DNA of 64,000 nucleotides from Aspergillus flavus. Lineage: Eukaryota > Ascomycota > Eurotiomycetes > Eurotiales > Aspergillaceae. The notes under the pieces were generated by a model. The model had not been told where the DNA came from and did not search any database. It saw only the letters and a program-made list of their open reading frames with translations. Shown here piece after piece: positions 12,417-23,228 of this stretch (its first letter is position 1; the number at the start of each line of letters is the position of its first letter). The DNA lies in assembly GCF_009017415.1 (NCBI RefSeq), contig NC_092408.1:4216001-4280000 (forward strand), read 5' to 3'. The translations under genes were made by a program, and so were the position numbers.

Positions 12417-12731
12417 ATGCGTGTGACGGGCTTCTTTACCCTCCTCTCAACATTCCCCTTCCTCTCCGGCTCGTGGCCGACAATGCCCCAAAGACGATCC
12501 AGACTCTTGGCCCGAGCTGACGAACCCCCCACTCTGAATGGCCTTGTGAGAGATTTTGATAAGCTTTCACCGACCGAGATCGATACGTTTACTCCCCACC
12601 TTAGTCGCAGAGATCTTGAGAAACTTCACAGTTGTGTTGTATCTGAAGGCGCCTGTACTGGACATTTACACGATCTTGCGGCGCATGCCGACGAGCATGG
12701 ATTTCTGAAATCTTTCAAGAATTCTCACTAG
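12417..12731 (+). CDS. Small secreted cysteine-containing protein (copy A)
   Basis: Single exon, 104 residues. It starts MRVTGFFTLLSTFPFLSG, a signal peptide that matches the one at 15494 almost residue for residue. A dibasic QRRSR site follows and could be cut by a Kex2-type protease. The mature part shares a pattern with copy C: a short loop, then L..LV..FD.L...E, L....L..L..C and a second Cys about 8-20 residues on. The leader just before ATG (cgcccaaaatgcg) also matches copy C (ctcccaaaatgcg). I know no family with this pattern. A secreted effector-like or surface peptide is possible, but function is unknown. Confidence 0.65.
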   Translation: MRVTGFFTLLSTFPFLSGSWPTMPQRRSRLLARADEPPTLNGLVRDFDKLSPTEIDTFTPHLSRRDLEKLHSCVVSEGACTGHLHDLAAHADEHGFLKSFKNSH

Positions 12732-14268
12732 ACCGGCTGGTCTAGTCCACGTCGAAACGGAGTTAATACCCCATGGCGATAATCACTGTCCCCATGATAT
12801 GGACTTTCAAACGGGAGGTAAAAGTGTTATTCCAAAACCTGAGTGCAACGGAGAAGGATCTGTGACGTTTTTCATTTCATTGCAAGTATTGGACCATCGA
12901 AAAGGCTAGTAGTTTTAATCATGACACATTTGCACATCTTCCATATGCAATATTCGGTATACGAGAGTAGGGTAATGACCAGACACATCAATCAATGCGT
13001 GTACAGATGCTTACAGTGTGTAAAAGAATAGAAAACCTGCAAAGAGGCGATATTCCATGCAATTTCGGAAGCAGCTCTTGATCAAAAGGCTGCTAGAATA
13101 AAGTTTTCGTTCTGCGTGGCCGCATCCGGTTGGTCATGGCATAATCTATATTAAAATTGGATTTGAGTGTCCTTGTGCCCTAGTTTGGACGCAAACGGGA
13201 TCTCAGTCCTTCTTTCGGCAGTTACATTCTTGGCCACGACAACGGAAATATTTTCCGAGGGTGGGCAATATGTTCCTCATTCTACAGTGTGGAACATTGG
13301 AGCATCGTGTGCTATCGCCCGTGTTGCATTCTTAGCACAGTGAGATCATGACTTGGAATGAACTGAAACAATGTGCTGCTGGTCAGTGGTTGTACTAGTA
13401 GAAGCAGCATTGAAAACAGAGCCAGAGACTTTCCTGCTCTATGGTGCATGCCAGTAAATCAAGAACGATGGATATTATTGGTTCATATATAAGTGGAAGA
13501 GAATCGGGCCCACAATGCGATCTTCTTACTGAAATAGCCCGCAAAGAGCTATCCCAACAGTGAACCATTACTTGTTCCTTCAGTCGACGTGCATATTGAC
13601 TGTGAGCCTTCCAACTGCACACGCAGTCCCAGAAGGTTGTCTTATTCCAAGCTGGATGTCTTTATTCAGCGCTGTTTAGACACCTGCGACATGCTCCAGC
13701 TTTGCGATATTATAGACGGTACCGATATTTCAGAGTAATAGAGCGACAACAACCTTGACCTGGAGCGTACTAACGATATAGAATAGGCCAAAGAAAAGAA
13801 TGAGAGGAGAGAAAAATTCAGTAGAAAGTGGGCTCATTCTCTGTTTGCCTGGGAAGGACAAAGAAACAAACGGGATATATAGTAGTCATTGGTACGCACC
13901 AAGGAGAATAGGTTGGACTGGACAAAACCTAAGGATGTCTTTATAACTCAACATCGTGTTATAGGCGCGCCGGATCCCTGGACAGAGCTATCCGACATGT
14001 CTTAATAGTCTCTAGCGGGACTCCTCGCAGCTGTGTCCCACCTTCTGCAATACTTATATATCTCATTTCGTGATTCTCGGTAGAGTCTGGCGTTAAAAGC
14101 GGTGACCTGCCATGCCTGTCCTCCGGGTCCCCTGTGGTCATATGTGCCTACTAGTATTACTTGTACCCATGCATGGTGTGGCATTGACCATGTCTCCAAA
14201 GATGACATGTTATTATATTTCAGGAGACAAGGCAGAAACATCGACAACGAAGGATCGTGGGCGTACCA
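12732..14268. other. Gene-poor spacer between small secreted protein copies
   Basis: No recognisable gene. Short open frames at 12843-13031 and 13395-13622 lack any family signature. Confidence 0.5.
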
Positions 14269-14446
14269 ATGTAAACGTACAGATGGCTGCTTGACCTTCC
14301 TCTCCACATTCGCCCTCCTCGCTGCATCCCCGGTTGCCACGGTCGAAGGATCCAACGCTGCGCGTGGTCTTCCCTGGGTGGATAACATTGTTAGCGAGGT
14401 TAGTGGAGGATTACCTTCGATGATGAAGGGTACGTGGGATACGTGA
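14269..14446 (+). pseudogene. Dead copy of the small secreted protein family (copy B)
   Basis: This stretch aligns with the 5' part of copy C (15494). From CGT on, the encoded signal peptide (LTFLSTFALLAAS) and the following bases (ccggttgccacggtc against ccggctgccatggtc; atccaacgctg against atccaatgctg) are clearly related. Between ATG and CGT there are four extra bases (taaa), so the start codon is followed at once by a TAA stop. The later part has also diverged, and an open frame ends at 14446 without the conserved cysteine region. Its 3' flank also resembles that of copy C. Confidence 0.7.
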
Positions 14447-15360
14447 TCAGGGGCATCAGGAAACTAAAAGCCTGCTTGACGACATTTCCAATCAGCTTGA
14501 TCTACTATGGGATGCCCAATCCCCACCATCTCAGTCCAAGCGGTCCATCCCGACAACAGACAACACTATGACTTGTACTCCACTTATATAGACTTTCATT
14601 CCAGGGCCTAACTGCCTTGTCTCCATAGCTCGGCATGAATACTCCGTACAAGGGCGAGATAGTTTACAGTCCTCGTGCGTTTCTGTTCGGATCAGTCATA
14701 GTCTTGCATCTGGGCAAGGATTGCAGTAGTGCCTGGTATGGTTACGGAACAGTTATATGTGTGGCATCTCTGTGCGTTATATTGAATTATAGGTTGTTTC
14801 TACATCTCCCCGTTTTAGCTGCATAGGATACAATCCTTGTCTCCTTTTCGCAGCTTTACGGATGGCAGCGGAGACTCACGTATCTGTCTATTGCTTGATA
14901 TATCTGGGCGTTAATGAGTCCTAGGCAACAACAGAGGAGATTTACTGAATATCCAGAGTCTAAAAGATAACCGCCTACCTTCAGTAGGTACCAAGAACTC
15001 ACGGGTCTCATAGTCAGGATCTCAGGTATTGTCTCGTGTTTCCTCAGCTAGCCACTGGAGAAACGCCCTGCTAGGAATATTCGAAACCAATAAGAGCGCA
15101 GAACTACTCGACATTATATGCGCGGTCTAGCACTAGCAATAATTAGAATGCAGATCTTTAGTCGAGATTCTAATAGGAAGAAAATAGTAGTCCGAATACG
15201 GGGGATATGTCTGTATATGTTTTCTTCGATCGACACTTTCCAATACGATAGTTCGCCGATCTTCGACTAGCTCCACGATCATCACTCAGAAAATTATGTG
15301 CGCCTTAAGAGCTGAGACGAAAAGCATATTCGATCGAGGTGCACAGAGGCCTATATAAAT
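14447..15360. repeat. Downstream flank of copy B, diverged duplicate of the copy C flank
   Basis: Collinear patches match the region after copy C. Examples are ctatgacttgtactcc (about 14568) against ccatgacttgttctcc (about 15889), and tatctgtctattgcttgatatatctgg (about 14880) against tatctgtctatcagttgatagatctgg (about 16158). This suggests that the duplicated unit extended several hundred bp past the gene. No gene is supported here. Confidence 0.55.
15352..15360 (+). promoter_or_regulatory. TATA box of small secreted protein copy C
   Basis: TATATAAAT, 134 bp before the copy C start codon, followed by a CA-rich leader with no upstream ATG close to the gene. Confidence 0.5.
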
Positions 15361-15493
15361 GATGAGCCAGCCATTCAGTTAGTGAAGTATTCATATCTCC
15401 AAACTGTCCACAGTTGATCATCCTAGACTACTTTCTATCCAACCATCAATTCAATAACAGCAATACCTCAACAAACAACCACTTCCTCCCAAA

Positions 15494-15853
15494 ATGCGTG
15501 TCACCAGCCTCTTGACTCTTGTTTCTACGTTCGCTCTCCTCGCCGCCGCAGCACGGCCGGCTGCCATGGTCAGAAGACAATCCAATGCTGTGGATGCTCC
15601 CCTCTCTCTGGATGATCTTGTGACGAAGTTCGATTCCCTTACAGCAGAGCAGCAGGATGAGGCTGTGAAAAAGCTATCACCAAAGGAGATTCTTCGACTC
15701 AAAAACTGCCTCTATTTCAAGGAGATACCAGAGATTCTAAAGCCCACGTGCCCTGAGAGTCTCACCAGGGTTGCCGAACTTGCCGATGTACTTGATTTGT
15801 TCAATGCACATAATTTGTTCGAAAAAGATCCCCGGGTCGGTATTTCAACTTGA
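15494..15853 (+). CDS. Small secreted cysteine-containing protein (copy C)
   Basis: Single exon, 119 residues. The signal peptide is MRVTSLLTLVSTFALLAAAA, followed by RPAAMVRRQS with a dibasic RR that could be a Kex2-type processing site. The mature part (about 90 residues) is predicted helical and acidic/basic mixed: LSLDDLVTKFDSLTAEQQ, then LSPKEILRLKNC and a second cysteine in KPTCPES. Only two cysteines remain in the mature part, so at most one disulfide. It is the best preserved member of the local family with copies A and B. Role unknown; secretion is well supported, while an effector or signalling role is only a guess. Confidence 0.75.
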   Translation: MRVTSLLTLVSTFALLAAAARPAAMVRRQSNAVDAPLSLDDLVTKFDSLTAEQQDEAVKKLSPKEILRLKNCLYFKEIPEILKPTCPESLTRVAELADVLDLFNAHNLFEKDPRVGIST

Positions 15854-16978
15854 TGGCCTGCTCGACAAGAGAAATGAACGATGCACCATGACTTGTTCTC
15901 CTATTATGGGGTCTTTGTCCGGACACTAGTAGCTTGGCTCCCATATCACGGTTAGGGAGCAAGTGCAAGGGACAGCCTTTACTATTCTCATGGACTTATT
16001 TTGGGTCGGCTGTTGTCTTTGATCTCTACGTAAGGGCTGACAGAATTGTGCAACGGCTGTGTATATTACACTGGTGTACTTTAATCCCGTGTTGGTTCCC
16101 TGAATGGACTAGTTCTTGTCTTTTTCTTTTATTCGTGCATACCAATCATGATTCGAATATCTGTCTATCAGTTGATAGATCTGGAATATAAACTTCGGAA
16201 GACATTCGCCTGGCTTTAATATAAATATCGAATGTGTTGAGCTGGAACACGTCCAGTTACAGCCAGAAAGTCAGAAGAATAAGGGTATCCAAAAAGATGT
16301 AGATGTACCGAGTAAGCAGAGTATAGCCTATTAAGCAAATAGCCTACTCCAGAAATGTTGGCCTTCCTGCATTTTAAAGAGGATCTTGCAATTATACACG
16401 ACCCGTACAAAGACTTGAGATTGGGTTAACTCAAGTAAAAGTACATTGGCTATGAGGAAGTCGAAAGATGCAAAAACGTTGCGACTTCAGGTCTTTTGTA
16501 ACGCTGGCTCTGTATTGACAATATGCGTGATTTTAGGCTAGATGGATAACGGGCACTGCTGCGATAAGTGCATGTGTGAAAACTTGATACAGTGTGATAT
16601 GACCAATATTAGATTAAAAGGGAAGCATAGCACCGTCGTGGACTCTGGCAGTATAGTTTTGATCATTAGTGAGCCGACAGGCGCCTTAGGCTGGCAATAT
16701 TTTCACGTTTTCACCTCGCGTTTTCATTGCAACGATCCGTTTATTAAATACATACAAGTCTTCCTCCAGTTCCCGTCAACGAGCCAAATAACAGAAGAGA
16801 CATTAGAAAGCCAAACTAGGAAAACATACGGCGAGAAAAAGTGAAAAGGGGTAAAAAAAGAACCGAAACGCAAATCCGAATATCAAGCCCAGATGGCATC
16901 TCTAACCGACTAGAAGCCAACCTGACTTGGCAGAAGTAACCTGCCTCTGCAATTGAAATTGAAGGTACCATGATACAT
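15854..16978. other. Gene-free stretch
   Basis: The first 350 bp are the duplicated flank described for copy B. The rest holds one open frame of 100 codons (16542-16844) with no family signature, and the 3' region of the next gene. Confidence 0.5.
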
Positions 16979-18932
16979 TTACTGATACATATGTTAGCTT
17001 AGGTAGTCTTCCAGCATCCCCAGACCAGGGCAACTTACAGAAATCTCGGCCATTCCAAGATCCTCGCCACCATTGGCGGGCTGCGGGGCGGCCGCATTCG
17101 CAGGAGCATTGCCCTCAGCAGGTCCAGCATTTTCGTTGGAGAAATAGTCCACCATCTCAGCGTCAAGCTCCTCCACGGTCTTGGGCTTGGGACGGTTGGA
17201 CTTAGGTCCAGGTCCGCGGCGGCCACCGCGACGGCCACGTCCACGAGTGCTGTCGGTAGCCTTGCTGGCAGTGGCCGGCTTGGGCTGGGACTTGGTTTGT
17301 CTGTTTCCATGTTAGTATTAGTTCTTTAATATCACCAGACATAGACATACGCGACACGCTCACCAAGAGGCTTGGCAGCGGGGACTTCAGGAGCATGGTT
17401 GGCATCAACGACAACCTCAATCTATACAACGTTAGACTCAGCCTGTAAAATACAAAATGAGGCGTGAAACTCACCTTCATGGGACGCCCATCAACAAGCA
17501 GTCCGTTCAGATCCTTAGCGGCTTTAGCAGCCGTGTCGGGCTTGCTAAAGACGATGGACGCGATGCCGCGGCTAGTGCCATTTTGGTTGTAAGTAAGCAT
17601 GACTCGCTTGACGGGTCCTGCGGATTTAGAGAAGTATTCCTATATCCAGCAGACATGATTAGTACTCATGAATATTTAGTGACATGGTTGGAGACGCTGG
17701 CATGAACGAAAGCTCGACAAAACGACGCGTAGGTTGGTCCGAAATTCCACAGCGAGAGCATCAGCGAGCACACAGCGGCAGTTAGTAAGACCCTCAAGAG
17801 TTGGATGCAACGAGCTCTGACTCAAAGCCCGACACCGCCCACAGACTTCACAAGTCTGCATCAACAGCCGCCAATATTTCCACTGTACTGAAAGTCGAGT
17901 CTTCATCGCAATTCCCATCCACCTCCACCGGTACCAAGAACGATCCACTTCCACATTTATTTGAACCAGGGTCGGATCCACCCAACACCATGTCCAAACA
18001 CAGAGTACCGACGTAATCAAGACATTATTTTGGAGCGCAGTGAAGACTTATCAGGTTCCCCCAGACACCCACATAGTAGCCCATCTCAGGGCGAAGCGAG
18101 GCCTAACTAGTCCCAAAGTCACAAGAGGTGCATCCTGCCCACATGAAATGGCACACTCACACATGGACGACGGGAGAGATGTTTCAGAGAAAATTGCCTG
18201 CTATATGGACTGTTGCCCTGGTGGTCTGCTGGTGCGCTCGCTGATGCTCGACACCCGAAATGCAAATTCAAAAAAAAGGTGCGGCCAAGCGGGATGAAAT
18301 CAGAATGGTGTGTTTCAACTACCATTCACAGCACAGCCTGCAGCGATCTAGCGAGCGGATTTCTAAAAGATCCGTTCAAGCATGATGCACTTTGCGCAGG
18401 ACTGCAGGCAGGACTCAACTTCGGCTGACTCGCGGAGCGCTAGATTTCATATAGCGCGCGAACATGGCTCAAAGGAGTGCGCTGCCTTTTCACGCGACCA
18501 ATAACGGTCGCGAAGATATGAGGACATCGTGACAAGGGTCGTAACGCGTGTAAAAGCCGGTGCGCCTCGAAGGTTTCGAGAAAGAAAGACATGGCGATAG
18601 AAACCCAAGGCGAAGGCCTCTTAATCAACATACCTTGATATTGGCCTCATTCACATCGGAAGGCTGGTGACGTTAGCTGAATGCCCTTACAAAATGGGGA
18701 ACCGAGAATCGAGACTTACCAAGCCGCTGACCATGATTTTGCTTTCAGTTGACATAGGGTGTCCAGCTTGAGCAGCCTTGCCGGAGGGCTTCGCAGCCTT
18801 CGTGCTCTTCTTGACTCCTCCAACAGCTGCCGGGGCAGCCTTGGACTGGGTTGAACGACGATTGCGGCGACGAGCGCCCTGACGACGGTTGACGAGGATC
18901 TCGTCAAGAGACTTGTCCAACTTTCCAGACAT
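16979..18932 (-). CDS. yra1: Yra1/Mlo3/ALYREF-type mRNA export adaptor with RRM
   Basis: Exons 18720-18932, 18634-18663, 17475-17639, 17351-17421, 17039-17300 and a stop-only last exon (16979-16981) encode 247 residues. The protein starts MSGKLDKSLDEILVNRR, the conserved N-box that contacts the export receptor and helicase partner in this family. A basic Arg/Lys region follows, then one RRM (about residues 65-137, KIMVSGLPSDVNEANI to NGLLVDGRPMKIEV). Next is an RGG-like box (RGRGRRGGRRGPGP) and the C-terminal KTVEELDAEMVDYF box, also conserved. The adaptor links nuclear mRNA to Mex67 and TREX. The second intron is about 994 bp, far longer than any other here. The final intron (16982-17038, with a gctaac branch) may be retained, adding 14 residues. 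Confidence 0.93.
17640..18633 (-). other. Unusually long intron inside the RRM region of the yra1-like gene
   Basis: The donor is gtatgttgat, after the codons for VNEANIK. The acceptor (tatag) precedes EYFSKSAGPVKRV. The RRM is continuous only if the whole 994 bp is removed. Short open frames inside have no family signature. See the matching finding on possible autoregulation. Confidence 0.85.
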
Positions 18933-19829
18933 TGTGTTAGGTGAAAGATATATGGATATGGGCGATACTAGCGATTCTCGAAAAGATTCCCAAGAGTTCG
19001 AGCGTGTCAGTCGTTGCGTCACCGAAGAGAGGTTCGCAACAGCAAGGGGCAGGTAAAAGTCTGATTTCAAGACAGTTGCTCTGACAGGCGTAATAAGCGG
19101 GATAAGTGGTAGATAGTGGAGTAGAAAAGAAGTATTAAAGTGAATTATATGCCACGTTCGGATGAGAGACGCGACGTTGAGTTGATGAAAAGGAGAGAGA
19201 GAGAGAGGCAAATGCGGGAAGACAAGAGGCGCGGGAGAGTCGGGTGGAAGTCGAGGGACAACAAGAAAGACTGGAGGAGAGGCTGAGTTCCGCCGCTAAT
19301 CCACTTTGGGGCGGTTATCGCCCCATCCGCAAATAGAAACGTCACTGACCTGACCATGCTTTATCAACATCCTCACTACGCTCTATTGATCCTTTGATAG
19401 GGAATAACTTATATTCTCATCCATTATATCTTTTCTCTCCCGTAGTCCGTTGTTGTCTGTTTTTGAAATACATATGAGCCATTCCTCAACACTAAAAAAC
19501 AAACAAGGATTCACCTCAATAGAATTGCTTAGAAGGCAAAGATATTCGACCCACTTCAAGGAAGATAATGATATTTACCATGTGTCCGATGTAGAAGATA
19601 TGACAATGGATTAGGACAACGCTGAAATAGTCTCTCATACTCAGGGAATCAGGACCTGCCTCTAGAGTAGACACAAAACGAATGAAAATGAACCAAATCC
19701 CAAGTGCTCCACCGGCCAAACTCCAAAAGTGAATATATCAACAAAGAACAATGCTTTTGCAGCATTTGGGGGTCGCTCGTAACATCATATTACAGGCATG
19801 CATAGGCTTCATTTCGGCGTTCACAGCAC

Positions 19830-20572
19830 TCAGCTCTTCAAGGCTTCCAGTCGGCCTCTCATTTGTTCGAGAGTGGCCTCTTGATCTTCGAACTGCTCTT
19901 CGACGGCGGGAGTCTCCTCCAATGGCTCCTCGGCTTTGACCGTGTCGACTTGCGCAAGCTTACCCTGTAAGATCTCCTGCAAGACCTTGGAAACCTCTTC
20001 CTCGGCTTCGTCCAGTTCATCCTCGTAGAGTTCATTGTCTGGCATCGCATCGTCTACCATTTCCTCAATGATACCAGCCCGAACCAGCTCGGTCGAAAGT
20101 TGACGCATCGTCGCGTTCAATTCGGGTAGTCGAACAAGTGTGTTCACATCCTTCATGATGCCAGTCGACTTCTTCAGACTTCCTTGAATCTTCCGCACCG
20201 AGAATGCTTCGTTAACCTGCATCTGGACGCTCTGTAGTTGGGCTCGGCTCGTGTGTAGACGGGTAGATTGCTTCCGGATCCGAACGAGTTCACGAGCAAA
20301 GGTCTTAGCCTCCTGGGTGGCCTGCTTCGCCTGTGATGGGTTTCGTTCGGCTCGACGTGAGGCATTCATGATGTATTGCCGCGTTTTGTTCTCCAAAGTC
20401 CTGAGCTGCGCAATATCGCGGTCCAATTGGCGAGTATTGGCGCGGATGAGTGCGTTACATTTTCTCATCTGTACATAAAATTTATGTTAGAATGGCAGTG
20501 CGACAGCGTAGTTATTGAGCGTACCTGTGCCTGAGGATCAGGACCGAAAAAGACCGCTTTGAGAGTCTCCAT
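19830..20572 (-). CDS. vps24: ESCRT-III subunit Vps24 (CHMP3-like)
   Basis: Two exons (20525-20572 and 19830-20468) encode 228 residues, the usual length for Vps24. The start METLKAVFFGPDPQAQMRKCNALIR and the long basic N-terminal helical region (about 15-120) are typical. The C-terminal third is acidic (DNELYEDELDEAEEEVSKVL) and contains the MIM-like L..RLEAL segment that binds Vps4. In the family, Vps24 caps Snf7 filaments on endosomes and recruits Vps2, for sorting of membrane proteins into multivesicular bodies. The first exon of 16 codons is supported by a clean gtacgc..tgtacag intron. Confidence 0.95.
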
Positions 20573-21324
20573 GATGGATCAGGCTGGCACACGGATCCCT
20601 CTATACTATACTTCTGGTCGTGTGGAGTGTATGACAGATAGCCTGTATATCGGTGGCAGGGTTGGCGAAGATATATAGAGTAATTCAGAAAGGTCAGGGC
20701 CGTATCAGCTCAAGACTCAGGATGCAATATTTATGGACTGGGCCGTTGCAATAGGTGGGGTTATCCAGGCAGGATGGTATCTCAGCGCACAGAATTCCTC
20801 GGCAATATGGTGAGATAGCCTGGAATAAGTTTAGGTCAACAGCGTTGCCGTGTCCTTCGAACAGTGTCAGATCGCACTACGGATTCGACAATTCTCATTT
20901 GTGAGTGTAATCAGCATTGTCCATCTCGTTGATTCGGAATCGAACATGATCGTGGCCAGCGAACGGAACGATCCAGTCCCTGCTGAGTCAGCGGGCAGAG
21001 TAAAGTGATTTACCGCCTTCCAATGACGTCGTGTGTATGTTGATGCCCCAGGCAGATAACAATCCGCAAACAGGTCAAACAGCGGGTAAACAGGGTGAGA
21101 GTTCCAGTACTTTCTAGAGCGGATCATCAGCAGTGGTTGGTATTAGTAGTACGTACGAGTATTACTAGTAATCTTCCCTTATTCACCAAACACGCTTAGT
21201 CTGAACTTCTTCAGCTTCCAACTGACCCTTCACGATATCATTCCCTTCCACTGTCCAATATACCCCTCCTCCCATCTTCACTTCCTACTTGCATAAAATT
21301 CCTGTTGCACACCTCACTTTCATA
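20573..21324. promoter_or_regulatory. Shared upstream region of divergent vps24 and p23 genes
   Basis: About 750 bp between two divergent housekeeping genes. Pyrimidine-rich runs precede the p23 start (about 21215-21320), typical of fungal housekeeping promoters. No gene is seen; an open frame at 20867-21127 is not recognisable. Confidence 0.4.
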
Positions 21325-22310
21325 ATGCCTGAGCTTTCCAAGGTCCACCCTGAAGGTACGTAATTCTGCAGGCTCCCCCTCTTACCTTTCCCCGCTTTGC
21401 TGGAAGTTATGCCAACCTCTCCTTCCCACCTTACTTTCTTTATCAATCTTTTTCTCCTTTCTAGGAGATCGAGAATGGAGCAGAAAGAGATAAAAGGCTT
21501 TTCTTCGCGCTTATTCAGGCTTTTATTCTTTCCTAATGGGATCGAGGTTCGCTAACATGTGGTAACCCTCCAGTCACATGGGCCCAGCGCTCATCTGCCG
21601 ACGAAGCTGAGCGCAATTACCTTTATGTGAACATCAAAGCTCCTGATGTAGATCGTAAAGAAGCCACCCTCAAGATTACCCCCACCAATGTCACATTCGC
21701 CGGTGATTCCAAGAAGGGTGTTCGCTATGAAGTCTCCCTGGACTTGTACGCTGAGATCGACCCCGAGAACTCCAAGGTTAACCACAGTGACCGTGAGGTC
21801 GAGCTGGTCCTGCGTAAGAAGGAGCTGAAGCAGGAATACTGGCCCCGTCTTCTGAAGGACAGCCAGAAGGTCCACTTCCTCAAGACCGACTTCGATAAGG
21901 TATGGAATGTGACCTCGTCTACCAACGCGAAGACGTGCGATGCTGATAATTGTGCAGTGGGTCGATGAGGATGAGCAGGATGAGGCTCCTGAGGACGACT
22001 ATGCGAACAACTTCGGCGGCCTCGATGCCCTCGGCGGCGGCGAGGGTGGTCTCGGAAACATTGACTTCTCGAAGCTTGGTGCAGGCCTTGAGGGAATGGG
22101 TGGTCCTGGTGGTCCTGGTGGCCCTGGTGGTTTTGGTGCTGAGGGCGAGTCGGTAGGTCCCGTCAATCTCGCAAACAGATTTGTCAACGTCAAACGATTG
22201 CAATTGCTGACTAGATATTCCAGGATGACGAGGAGATGCCCGAGCTTGAGGAGGCTGACAAGGATGCTGAGGAGTCGGCTAAGTCCACTAAAATCGAGGA
22301 GATCTCTTAA
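21325..22310 (+). CDS. wos2: p23/Sba1/Wos2 Hsp90 co-chaperone
   Basis: Exons 21325-21355, 21574-21899, 21958-22152 and 22224-22310 encode 212 residues. The N-terminal CS domain (about 10-118) has the family marks VTWAQR, NYLYVNI, the VELVLRKKE strand and the p23 signature EYWPRLLKDSQKVHFLKTDF..W near 92-120. A Gly-rich stretch (GGPGGPGGPGGFGAE) and an acidic tail (DDEEMPELEEADKD) follow, as in other fungal p23 proteins. p23 binds the ATP-closed state of Hsp90 and stabilises client complexes. The first intron (217 bp) is long, but its acceptor (ctccag, with an upstream gctaac branch) is clean. Confidence 0.95.
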
Positions 22311-23228
22311 TTATATGCAAAAAATTATTTGAAACAGGCTTGATCCATGACATTGGTGACGACTTAAAATAAGAATCAATGAGTTGTATGAGATGATCAG
22401 AGACACTATCTATTGCGTTGAGGTGTGCACTACAGTATGTGCGAGATTGAGAGTTTAGGAGCTTGAACGTTCGGGGTAATGTACGCATCGATTACTCGGG
22501 AGGTGTAAACTTAGTGGTACCTACTCTTATGCCTGAGATACCGAGATAGTGCAGGATATGTAATTGAGGTTAATATTTCAATCCGGAGTGCGTACCATGG
22601 ATAAGATAACTAAAGTATCAACCTGTCCAAAAGCAACAAAAGGTATATCTACATGTCTTCTGTCAAGTCAATCCTGCTAACGCTTTGGTATTCGTTAGCG
22701 TGAGCATCTAATCTTCTCTTTGTTTGTAGAATCCCAGGAAAGAGCCACCTGGGAATATTGTAGAACCTTTGTCCGCATCTCGAACAAGGAGTAACCACGT
22801 TTCATATTGTCCCTGTCTGACATAACAATGAGCCCTTGTAGAAGACTCTGTCAATCGATCCATCTCCATGTGTGATGTTGGTATAGTGGATAGTATCTAC
22901 TACAACATACAAGCCTGAATCAACCAACCGCCAACATCAGCGCTTTGATCCAGAATATAGAGACAGACATACGTAACACATACATCTTGTCCTTCAAACC
23001 ACCCCAATTCGGACTCTCCACCCCTTGACACGTTTGAAGAAGAGCCTCAAAGCCGTTTTGAATATGGCAAGCCGCATCATGGCACCATCAACTCAGTATT
23101 TGATCGAAACTTCTCTTCCCAGTGTTCTAAAAGCCTTTATATAGACGAGTATATATATATGACCTTGCTTTTTGATCTGGTTGATTTACCATGCAAAGTC
23201 ATCGGTTACAGTCTATAGCGTTTTCAAA
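22311..23228. other. Gene-free stretch
   Basis: No recognisable gene. It contains a tRNA-like foldback sequence (22873-22939), discussed under findings, and the promoter of the next locus. Confidence 0.5.

Noticed and set aside
18933..19211. N-terminal extension of the yra1-like protein
   Set aside because: The frame is open upstream, but MSGKLDKSLDEIL is the conserved family start, and the upstream residues look like translated leader.
22873..22939. A tRNA gene
   Set aside because: Acceptor-like arms and an A box exist, but the length is short and no GGTTCGANTCC-type B box or proper anticodon arm is present.
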